Source: Bacteroidota bacterium
GTDB lineage: Bacteria; Bacteroidota; Bacteroidia; Bacteroidales; Prolixibacteraceae
Reading direction: 5' to 3'
DNA length: 7,100 bases
Assembly: GCA_030695265.1 (NCBI GenBank)
Contig: JAUYTA010000284.1
Location: 1 to 7,100 of the forward strand
The notes under the pieces were generated by a model, which ran no database searches, was not told where the DNA came from, and was given only the letters and a program-made list of their open reading frames with translations. The position numbers and the translations under genes are program-made. Shown piece by piece: positions 1-6,576 of this stretch; the first letter of the stretch is position 1; each line of letters starts with the position of its first letter.

Positions 1-32
1 AAAGCCCTGTTTCCATTTGGAAACAGGGCTTT
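1..32 (-). terminator. Rho-independent terminator downstream of the HYR/lectin gene
   Basis: Two perfect 14-base arms (1-14 and 19-32) with an ATTT loop form a GC-centred stem, with AAA at its left outer end and TTT at its right. It lies about 57 bp past the stop of the minus-strand gene that ends at 89. The sequence past the stem on the minus strand is outside the window, so the U-tract cannot be judged. The symmetry means it could also stop plus-strand transcription entering from the left. Confidence 0.85.
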
Positions 33-88
33 CGGTGAATTCAAAACTATGGGTTTGTGTTTTCTTGTATGAACAGACCCTTTACTGA

Positions 89-3000
89 TTATATAGATTC
101 ATTGTCAATTACCCGCATAATATAGTTTCCATGAACCATTCCAACATTTGAAACATTCACCTGAACTTGTCCGCCTAAAACATCCACTTTGCTGTTTTTC
201 ATATAAGCACGACCTGTCATGTCAAATATTTCAATGGTCAGACTTCCTTCCGGCATTGATTGTACTTTCAGGTTGATTTCGCTGCGCACAGGATTTGGAT
301 AAAGGGTTACATTAAAGTCATTGGTAATAATGCTTGCGCTTTTCTTACCATCATCTTTCTTGTCGTCATCGTCGTCGTCCTTTTCTTTACATTTACCTTT
401 GTGAATCTGGATGGATCCCTGATCAATTTTCTGAGCAGCTCTTGCAGCATCAACGCTTCCAGCCTGATTATCGAATACGACATTACCGGCCATATCCTTA
501 ATTATAATGCGGAAGTAATCAGATTGTTTCAAATTAACGACATCGCCGTCAATTACAGAAGCTACGAAAGTGTAATTTCCTGAACCATTGATTGTGCCAG
601 TACCGCTAAAAATAGCCTGATCGTTGTTAACCATTAACCAGTTAATTACAGAGCTTCTAAATTCGAACTTGGTTTCTTTGATTTGGAATTTAATTTTGCT
701 GTTGTGACCATCAATCGAATTTCCAACATATTTCAGTGCAAACTCAAAAGTAGCTTTGCTTTTCAGGGTAGGTTTTGCCGGGTAAGAACCAGGAGTCAGA
801 TTAATCCAACCACCACCGGTAACATGTCCTGCACAAGGATTGAATACGACGGTATAACTGAATGTTTCTTCATCGGTTTTACCACAGGCGTCTTCGATTA
901 CAAGCTTTACATCATATAGTCCGGTTGTGGCATACACGTGGTCTCCGGAGATGTCAGAGGTACCAATTACTCCTGAAGAAGTTGAACCATCTCCCCAATG
1001 CCAGGTTGCTACTACAACATTGTTGTCGGTAAAAGTAGCATTTGCAACTACAGCATCGCCTAACAATACCGGTATGCTAACTGTCAGCACATTAATCACT
1101 GGATTATTGTTGGTAACAGTAACGGTTTGGTTTGCCGAAGTCGCATTTCCATTCACATCGGTTGCAGTCCAGGTAACAGTGGTTGTACCTACCGGGAAGA
1201 AAACAGGTGCATTGTTAACAATTGTGGCAATTGCACAATTGTCGGCAGCAGTTGCCAAGCCAATATTGATCACTGCCCCGCATACTCCCGTATCATTCAG
1301 TTGGGTGATGGAAGCTGGAACAACAAGTGATGGAGCAACATGATCTTCAACAGTAACCACGGCAGTTCCGGTCGAAACGTTTCCATTCACATCGGTAACC
1401 GTTAGGGTAACAGTGTTCATGCCAACATTTGAACAGTCGAAATTGGTTTTATCCAAAGCCAATGAAGCAATTCCACAGGCGTCAGTCGAAACGTTGTTGA
1501 TTTGAATAGCGGTAACGCTTGCCTGTCCGTTTGCATCAAGCTGAATAGTTACATTTTGAGTAATCACAACAGGGGCAACATTGTCCTCAACAGTTACAAT
1601 TGCTGTGGCCGTTGAAACATTACCGTTCACATCGGTCACAGTTAAAGTCACATTGTTAGCACCAACATTTGAGCAGTCGAAAGTGGTTTTATCCAAAGCC
1701 AGCGAAGCAATTCCGCAGGCGTCAGTTGATCCGTTGTTGATCATTTCAGAGGTGATGGAAGCCTGTCCAGCTGCATCCAACTGAATGGTAATGTCCTGTG
1801 CAAGGGCTATCGGGGCAATGTTGTCTTCAACCGTTACATTAACCGTTTGAGAAGAAGCATTCCCGTTGACATCGGTAACTGTAAGAATTGCTTCATTAAC
1901 CACTCCTGAAAACAGAACAGGGGTACTGAAGTACACAACTTCGCCACCAGTCGTATTCCAGGGTTGTTTCCAGATATACCTCGCGTTGGCTGAAATACCC
2001 GGAGTTACGCCCCAGATAGGACTAAAATTGGTAGTACCAAGATCAATTGGCGTTTGAGGATTGATCCCGAAAGCGGTTTCACTCAGCGTCCAGTTGGCTG
2101 CATTGGTACTTAAAGTTTGCAGACCATTTTGAAATTGGAAGCTTCCGGTTACGCTAAAGTCACCGATAAACATTTCAGGACCACCAACATCTTCGGCTTT
2201 TACCTGCAAATAATAGGTTTGGCCGGGAACGAGGTTTGCAGTATGGGTTGTAACCTCGGGCCAGTTGGCGTTTGCACCGATTAATGTTCCTTCAACGGTC
2301 GGGCTGGTTGAGATATACAACCAGAATTGATTGTCAACAGTTAGTTTAGCTGTTAAAACTCCCGGAATATCTTCACCGATATTTGTACAACTAAATTCTG
2401 TTCTGTTCAACGACATTGATGCGATTCCACATTCATCGGTTGAACCATTGTCGACCATTTCGGGTGTAAGGAAGCCATAACCATTCTCATCAAGTTGAAC
2501 AACTACATCCTGTGCAATAACAATGGGAGCAGTAATATCTTGAACAGTAACCACGGCAGTTCCGGTCGAAACGTTTCCGTTCACATCGGTAACAGTTAAG
2601 GTAACTGTGTTTGCCCCAACATTACTGCAATTAAATGCAGTTTTTGAAACAACAATTGATGCAATGCCACAATTATCGGTTGAACCGTTATTAACTTGAG
2701 CGGCAGTAATTGTTGCTGTTCCTGACGAATTCAATTGAACAGTGATATTTTGAGCCACAACAGTTGGAGCAATGTTATCGACAACAGTAACAGTAAAACT
2801 ACAAGTTGATACATTTCCGGATGGATCGGTTGCTTGCCATGTTTCTGTACTGATTCCTATCGGGAAAGTAGCGCCACTTCCTAAACCTGATAAAAGTGTA
2901 GTAGGTACAGAACCACCACTAAATTCAACAACATAGTAAGCAGATACAGTATAATACCAATCGTTCCACATTGCACTACCCCCCCAATTTATTACTGCCC

Positions 3001-3502
3001 AGTCTTCATTACCCGCGTTGTTTGGTTCTCCGGGCGCCCAATTAGTATAAGTAACAGGCTCATCGGTAATCCATCGGAAAGTTCCTTCAACATCCCGGTC
3101 AGTATAACCAATCCACATATAGTACGGGCTCATTGCAGAAACAAAAGCATTTTCAGCAGCGCTATTTATAGTAACAAGATGGCCGCCCAAAGCAATTGCA
3201 TTGGCATGAGCGGTTTCTGGCGTTGCCATTGAATTCGACATGAAGTACGTGTGCCCATTGTAATCTCCTTTAAAAGCATATCCGGAAATAGAAGTGGGTA
3301 AATTATCTGAACTTGAATTATCGGTTGCAGCAGGACTACTATAATTTACTACTGCACCGCAAACTCCTGGTGTAGCATTTACAGTAATATTAAATGGACA
3401 TGAAATTACCGGAGCTTCAGTGTCAATCGATTGAGCCAAGCTAATTTCCTCAATGCAAACAAGAAATAGGACCATAACAATAACCTTAATAAAAATTTTC
3501 AT
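89..3502 (-). CDS. Secreted HYR / C-type lectin / PKD modular protein with T9SS C-terminal sorting domain
   Basis: The protein has 1137 residues. The start at 3502 places a hydrophobic signal peptide (1-24, ending SLAQ) at the N-terminus; an in-frame start at 3565 would bury it under 21 residues. Modules in order: HYR domain (about 30-244) split by a C-type lectin domain (about 75-195, with EPN at 159-161 and WND at 179-181, no cysteines); Ig-like 80-residue repeats at 245-324, 325-562, 563-642 and 643-722, each with a DxCGIAS / FxC cysteine pair and a TVTDVNGN strand; the second carries a 158-residue insertion (377-534); a further HYR repeat (723-799); PKD (about 800-887, WGDGS at 836-840); a GGGW domain (about 888-1035); a linker with six Asp (1042-1047); and a T9SS type-A-like domain from LYPNP (1067-1071). 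Family knowledge predicts Sec export, T9SS secretion and surface attachment or release. A glycan or adhesion role is inference. The sorting domain looks cut short by the TAA at 89-91. No Shine-Dalgarno sequence is visible; the leader is A-rich. Confidence 0.93.
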   Translation of the reverse strand: MKIFIKVIVMVLFLVCIEEISLAQSIDTEAPVISCPFNITVNATPGVCGAVVNYSSPAATDNSSSDNLPTSISGYAFKGDYNGHTYFMSNSMATPETAHANAIALGGHLVTINSAAENAFVSAMSPYYMWIGYTDRDVEGTFRWITDEPVTYTNWAPGEPNNAGNEDWAVINWGGSAMWNDWYYTVSAYYVVEFSGGSVPTTLLSGLGSGATFPIGISTETWQATDPSGNVSTCSFTVTVVDNIAPTVVAQNITVQLNSSGTATITAAQVNNGSTDNCGIASIVVSKTAFNCSNVGANTVTLTVTDVNGNVSTGTAVVTVQDITAPIVIAQDVVVQLDENGYGFLTPEMVDNGSTDECGIASMSLNRTEFSCTNIGEDIPGVLTAKLTVDNQFWLYISTSPTVEGTLIGANANWPEVTTHTANLVPGQTYYLQVKAEDVGGPEMFIGDFSVTGSFQFQNGLQTLSTNAANWTLSETAFGINPQTPIDLGTTNFSPIWGVTPGISANARYIWKQPWNTTGGEVVYFSTPVLFSGVVNEAILTVTDVNGNASSQTVNVTVEDNIAPIALAQDITIQLDAAGQASITSEMINNGSTDACGIASLALDKTTFDCSNVGANNVTLTVTDVNGNVSTATAIVTVEDNVAPVVITQNVTIQLDANGQASVTAIQINNVSTDACGIASLALDKTNFDCSNVGMNTVTLTVTDVNGNVSTGTAVVTVEDHVAPSLVVPASITQLNDTGVCGAVINIGLATAADNCAIATIVNNAPVFFPVGTTTVTWTATDVNGNATSANQTVTVTNNNPVINVLTVSIPVLLGDAVVANATFTDNNVVVATWHWGDGSTSSGVIGTSDISGDHVYATTGLYDVKLVIEDACGKTDEETFSYTVVFNPCAGHVTGGGWINLTPGSYPAKPTLKSKATFEFALKYVGNSIDGHNSKIKFQIKETKFEFRSSVINWLMVNNDQAIFSGTGTINGSGNYTFVASVIDGDVVNLKQSDYFRIIIKDMAGNVVFDNQAGSVDAARAAQKIDQGSIQIHKGKCKEKDDDDDDKKDDGKKSASIITNDFNVTLYPNPVRSEINLKVQSMPEGSLTIEIFDMTGRAYMKNSKVDVLGGQVQVNVSNVGMVHGNYIMRVIDNESI
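362..379. repeat. GTC/ATC trinucleotide run encoding six Asp
   Basis: Six consecutive codons, five GAC and one GAT on the minus strand, encode Asp 1042-1047 of the HYR/lectin protein, within a Lys/Asp-rich linker just before the T9SS domain. Such linkers separate the passenger from the sorting domain. The run is a possible slippage site. Calcium binding is possible but not shown. Confidence 0.7.
1337..1816 (-). repeat. Two tandem 240-bp coding repeats (Ig-like repeats 3 and 4)
   Basis: Units 1337-1576 and 1577-1816 encode adjacent 80-residue repeats of the HYR/lectin protein that are nearly identical over long stretches (CGIASLALDKT, DCSNVG, VTLTVTDVNGNVST). The nucleotide sequences match closely too, with mostly third-position differences. 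A third copy of the same length is at 2531-2770 and a fourth, interrupted one at 1817-2530. The equal 80-residue length points to expansion by unit duplication. Confidence 0.85.
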
Positions 3503-4046
3503 ATTTTTTAATTTAACGTTTTGAATTACTTTAAAATACAATGATTTATATCTATGTAAAAACACTTATCACCTTTGGAATTTGGTGTAAGTTCTGATTC
3601 ATTTCTATTTCACCTAAGTTTTACAGAATGAATTCAGTGTAATTGCCAAGCTTATGGCAGGAAGAAATAAGGTAATTTTAGGAATTCTCTGTCCATAAGT
3701 TCTAAACAATGGAACAGCAGTCAATTTGTTAACTTGAGTAGTGTAAAGCATGTATTCCAAAATCAACTATTTTCACTTGAAAATAAAGACAAATACATAC
3801 TTGAAGAAGGAAATGGAATAGCAAAAAAGTAGATTCTTTTCATAGGACTTGGTTTTTAACATTAAAAATTAATTACTCGAACTTTATAATAGAAATTAAA
3901 ATCTCATCACAAAAGACAGCAATAATAATTCTCACATTCAAATTCCAACTCACTTTATTGCGGATATAAAGATATTAATATCTTTTAATAAATACAAACA
4001 ATAATAAAAAAAATAATAAAATAATTAAAAAACTATGATTCAATTT
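3503..4046. other. AT-rich intergenic region with no recognised gene
   Basis: This stretch of about 544 bp separates the terminator of the GH51 gene from the start of the HYR/lectin gene. No credible open frame is seen on either strand. It should hold the promoter of the HYR/lectin gene, but I found no exact TAnnTTTG box on the minus strand. It contains a perfect 18-bp palindrome (3968-3985) and an imperfect hairpin about 60-90 bp upstream of the start, with arms 3564-3573 and 3584-3592 and one bulged T. The end next to the terminator is very A/T-rich. Confidence 0.6.
3968..3985. promoter_or_regulatory. Perfect 18-bp palindrome, operator-like
   Basis: AAAGATATTAATATCTTT reads identically on both strands with no loop. 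It lies in the gene-free gap, about 62 bp past the GH51 terminator and 466 bp upstream of the HYR/lectin start. The form fits a dimeric regulator site, but the region is so AT-rich that chance is a real alternative and no regulator is visible in the window. Confidence 0.25.
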
Positions 4047-4086
4047 AAATAAAACCCTGATAATTTATTTTATCAGGGTTTTATTT
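4047..4086 (-). terminator. Rho-independent terminator of the GH51 gene
   Basis: Arms 4047-4063 and 4070-4086 form a 17-bp perfect stem around the core AACCCTGATAA with a six-base loop. On the minus strand the descending arm reads CAGGGTTTTATTT, giving a U-rich end. It lies 50 bp past the TAA of the arabinofuranosidase gene. The near-symmetric A/T flanks would let it work in both directions. Confidence 0.88.
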
Positions 4087-4135
4087 TGAACTGTTTTCAG
4101 AATGGTAAGCTATGGTTTTCTATAGATTCAATAGA

Positions 4136-6100
4136 TTATTTCTTCAGCGGAATCCTTGCAACAGTCAACGAATTCGCATCCAGATTAAAAACTATTTTCT
4201 TTCCTGAAATCTTCAGCTTTCTTTCAACCGGAGCGACCAATGCAGGTTTTCCAATGTGGTTGTAGGCAGTCAAATCTTCATTTGTCAGTACCAGAAGAGT
4301 GATTTCACTTGCCGATATTTTACGCCCTTCCAAAGACAAATTCAGGCTTGCAGGTTTCTTTGCCACATTCACCAGTTTTACCACCAGTTCCGAAGTTTTT
4401 GAGTCGATGGTTGCGCTTGCATATACACTATCCTGACCAGTCAGCGGTTTGCCGTCAACCAAAGCCGAAACGACATCGGTTCCTGCATTGGTCGAGAACA
4501 TTTTTTGTACGTAATAATTCGGAGTTGCCACCACATGCTCGTTATCGAACCAAATAAGGTCGGGGCGCCACTGCCATGCATTTACATTTCCGAAAAGCGG
4601 AGCGTACGAAGCAAGATGTACCACATCGGCATTGCGTTCCAGTCCGGTCATAAATGCGGCTTCGGCCAAGGCGCTTTTCCATGTATTGCGCGACGCGGCA
4701 TCTTTCCCCTCTTTATCGTGGGCAGCATATTCGCCTGCAAATACTTTCGGCCCTTTGCGGTCGTATGAATCGTAGCGTGCAGCATTTTGCAAAAACCAAT
4801 CAGGACTGCGGTAATAATGTTCATCCACCAGCTTTACATCCAGATTGCGCATCTCTGTCCATAAGTAATCAAAATCTTTTCCGTCAGGCGAAGGGCCTGA
4901 TCCGCCCACAAAAATAATTTCAGGATGTTTTTCATTTAAAATTTTCAGGAATATTTTTAACCGATCGACATATTGTGTTCCCCACTGTTCGTTGCCAACG
5001 CCTACCATTCTCATATTAAATGGTGCCGGATGGCCCATGTCGGCACGAAGTTTTCCCCATTTGGTATTGGTTGCGCCGTTGGCAAATTCAATCAGGTCAA
5101 TCACATCCTGAATGTATGGATCGAGCGCATCCAGCGGAGCCAATTCGCAGGAATTGTATTGACAGGCCATTCCGCAGTTCAAAATAGGCAACGGTTCAGC
5201 GCCGATGTCTTCCGAAAGCAAAAAGTATTCGTAAAATCCAAGTCCGTACGACTGAAAATAATCGGGGGCATTTCTATGGGCAAATTCGGTATTCCAGCGA
5301 TTGACAATCATCTGGCGGTCTTCCACATTGCCGACTGATTTTTTCCATTGGTAGCGGGTTTCAAGTTCATGACCTTCAACAATGCAACCACCGGGAAAGC
5401 GCAGAAAACCGGGTTTCAGGTCGGCCAGTTTTTGCACCATATCGGCACGCAATCCATTTTTTCGGTTATTCCATGTATGTTCAGGAAAAAGTGAAACCAT
5501 GTCGATTTCGAGTACCCCTTTTCCTGAAAGTGTTACACGCAGGCTGGCTTTTGCATCGTTAGCCGAACAGGCAAATTTCGCCTCGTATTTTTTCAATTCT
5601 CCTGAAAAGTTTTTCACCTCTGTTTTGCCGATAACCACACCTGTCGAATCAAGTAGTTCAACTTTCAGGGTAGAAACGCCTTCACTTTGGCGTGCAAATA
5701 TCGAAAACAGGTAGTTCTCACCAGCCTTCACGCCCATTCCGCGAAAACCTTCGTTAACCAAACCCAGTTCTTTTCCCTGAAGTGATTCAAGCCTTAAAAA
5801 ACGTGGATTATTTTCATTTTCACTATTGATGATCTGGAACTGACCGACGTATTCTTCGCCAAATTTCTTCCATCCCATCAGTGGTTTATAGAATTCGAAC
5901 GATCGGTTTTTGACCAGTTCGGCATAAATACCACCATCGGCAGCAAAATTAATGTCTTCGAAAAACATTCCCCACATGCTTGGCTGAATCGGGGCAATTG
6001 TTGTTTTGGTATTTACAACCAATGTTTTGGATTGTGCTTTTACTCCGGTTACTCCGGCAAAAATCAGGCAGATCAGGAAAAAAGTGAGTTTTAGTTTCAT
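4136..6100 (-). CDS. Alpha-L-arabinofuranosidase, GH51, secreted
   Basis: The enzyme should hydrolyse terminal non-reducing alpha-L-arabinofuranosyl groups from arabinan, arabinoxylan or arabinogalactan-type glycans, with retention of configuration. The 654 residues begin with a signal peptide (1-23, ending VKAQ). There is no lipobox cysteine near the cleavage site, so it is probably periplasmic or soluble. Residues about 40-75 (MWGMFFEDINFAADGGIYAE, NRSFE) are the typical GH51 N-terminal segment. About 80-205 is a CBM4/9-like beta-sandwich. The catalytic (beta/alpha)8 barrel runs from about 215 to 535, with LRFPGG (233-238), the predicted acid/base Glu371 in GNEQW and the predicted nucleophile Glu457 in GEYAAH. 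A C-terminal beta domain ends at PLKK. The length matches Bacteroidota GH51 enzymes. The gene is flanked by its own promoter and terminator, with a susD-family gene upstream, which supports a PUL role. The substrate is inferred from family only. Confidence 0.96.
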   Translation of the reverse strand: MKLKLTFFLICLIFAGVTGVKAQSKTLVVNTKTTIAPIQPSMWGMFFEDINFAADGGIYAELVKNRSFEFYKPLMGWKKFGEEYVGQFQIINSENENNPRFLRLESLQGKELGLVNEGFRGMGVKAGENYLFSIFARQSEGVSTLKVELLDSTGVVIGKTEVKNFSGELKKYEAKFACSANDAKASLRVTLSGKGVLEIDMVSLFPEHTWNNRKNGLRADMVQKLADLKPGFLRFPGGCIVEGHELETRYQWKKSVGNVEDRQMIVNRWNTEFAHRNAPDYFQSYGLGFYEYFLLSEDIGAEPLPILNCGMACQYNSCELAPLDALDPYIQDVIDLIEFANGATNTKWGKLRADMGHPAPFNMRMVGVGNEQWGTQYVDRLKIFLKILNEKHPEIIFVGGSGPSPDGKDFDYLWTEMRNLDVKLVDEHYYRSPDWFLQNAARYDSYDRKGPKVFAGEYAAHDKEGKDAASRNTWKSALAEAAFMTGLERNADVVHLASYAPLFGNVNAWQWRPDLIWFDNEHVVATPNYYVQKMFSTNAGTDVVSALVDGKPLTGQDSVYASATIDSKTSELVVKLVNVAKKPASLNLSLEGRKISASEITLLVLTNEDLTAYNHIGKPALVAPVERKLKISGKKIVFNLDANSLTVARIPLKK

Positions 6101-6134
6101 ATCTCGGTCAGCTAATTTGGTTAATAATTGAGTG

Positions 6135-6168
6135 CAAATATAATGGTATAATATACACTTAAAAACAA
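6135..6168 (-). promoter_or_regulatory. Bacteroidota-type promoter for the GH51 gene
   Basis: On the minus strand TATATTTG (6142 down to 6135) matches the Bacteroidota -7 consensus TAnnTTTG exactly. A TTG (6168-6166) 23 bp upstream is a weak -33 match with a long spacer. Transcription would begin near 6128-6130, leaving a leader of about 30 nt before the ATG at 6100, a reasonable length. It lies just outside the inverted-repeat-bounded array, between that array and the gene. Confidence 0.55.
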
Positions 6169-6235
6169 TTTCTGATCATACCGAAAAAAAAGCTCTGTAA
6201 CATTTGGTGTGGGTAAAATGAAGCAAGCATTTTCA

Positions 6236-6399
6236 GGTGCAGAGCACCGTTGATATTTGTAGTATATATGATGCAATACACACAAGAGGTGCGGAGCACC
6301 GAAATATAGACACATATTATTATTTGTAGTATTGCGGTGCGCTGCACCTTAACAGCTTTTATCTACTTTTTTACTACAAATATTTTGCGGCTCTGCCGC
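6236..6399. repeat. Array of four GC-rich mini-hairpins at about 50-nt spacing
   Basis: Four perfect 5-bp stems with 3-nt loops lie in an otherwise AT-rich gap: GGTGCAGAGCACC (6236-6248), GGTGCGGAGCACC (6288-6300), GGTGCGCTGCACC (6336-6348) and GCGGCTCTGCCGC (6387-6399). Their centres are 52, 48 and 51 nt apart. The spacers share TATTTGTAGTAT, direct at 6254-6265 and 6321-6332 and inverted as ACTACAAATA at 6373-6382. From memory, similar GGTGCGGAGCACC / ATTTGTAG repeats are scattered between genes in many Bacteroidota genomes and give rise to spurious ORFs; I cannot confirm this here. A REP-like element or RNA-structure role is inference. Confidence 0.75.
6321..6382. repeat. 11-bp inverted repeat enclosing the third mini-hairpin
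   Basis: TATTTGTAGTA (6321-6331) pairs perfectly with TACTACAAATA (6372-6382), enclosing the GGTGCGCTGCACC hairpin and a T-rich segment. It shows that the last array spacer is inverted relative to the earlier ones, so the array contains units in both orientations. Confidence 0.6.
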
Positions 6400-6517
6400 T
6401 TTCTGATAGTTAACGATCCGACGGCTAACATTTTTTTTAGTTTAGTAAGAAATTTGCCATTTCTTCAATTTAAAATAGACAAATGAATACTTTACCCACA
6501 CAATCCGTTATAGAACC

Positions 6518-6549
6518 AAAAAAAAGCGGCTCCCCCTGTGGAAAGCCGC
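6518..6549 (-). terminator. Rho-independent terminator of the susD-family gene
   Basis: On the minus strand a GCGGCT...AGCCGC stem (plus-strand arms 6526-6531 and 6544-6549) encloses a C/G-rich loop that may pair further. It is followed directly by eight T (complement of the A-run 6518-6525). This is a textbook intrinsic terminator 28 bp past the stop codon, and it separates susD transcription from the GH51 gene. Confidence 0.9.
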
Positions 6550-6576
6550 CCTGATTATTCGCAATAAACCGCTGGA

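Larger units (their letters stand above)
6207..6501. mobile_element. MITE-like candidate: 11-bp terminal inverted repeats around a hairpin array
   Basis: GTGTGGGTAAA at 6207-6217 is exactly inverted as TTTACCCACAC at 6491-6501. These arms bound 295 bp that encode no believable protein and contain the whole hairpin array. Size, non-coding content and terminal inverted repeats resemble a non-autonomous miniature element. I see no clear target-site duplication and no transposase, so a chance inverted repeat or a long-range structure cannot be excluded. Confidence 0.3.

Noticed and set aside
927..1343. 138-residue plus-strand ORF antisense to the HYR repeats, and similar shorter antisense ORFs
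   Set aside because: They mirror the Thr/Val/Asn-rich repeats of the minus-strand gene and have no independent domain, promoter or leader.
3503..3565. Upstream in-frame ATG giving a 21-residue longer HYR/lectin protein
   Set aside because: It would place a charged, Lys/Asn-rich segment before the signal peptide; the ATG at 3502 gives a normal signal peptide.
4973..5338. 121-residue plus-strand ORF antisense to the GH51 catalytic region, and its neighbours
   Set aside because: This is a shadow of a strongly supported minus-strand enzyme; its sequence resembles no family I recognise.
6121..6347. Two overlapping minus-strand ORFs (64 and 62 residues) over the hairpin array
   Set aside because: Both are translations of the non-coding repeat and promoter region, with low-complexity Cys/Tyr/Ile content, no leader and overlapping frames; they are treated as spurious.
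6236..6399. CRISPR array
   Set aside because: The repeated units are only 13-nt hairpins with variable loops, the intervening sequences share motifs rather than being unique spacers, and one unit is inverted.
6409..6438. Plus-strand terminator (GTTA...TAAC followed by an eight-plus T-run)
   Set aside because: Only four outer pairs form cleanly, the interior is mismatched, and no plus-strand gene precedes it.
6447..6465. AAGAAAT / ATTTCTT inverted repeat with 5-nt loop
   Set aside because: It is short and AT-only apart from one pair, with no link to a gene end; it is within chance for this composition.
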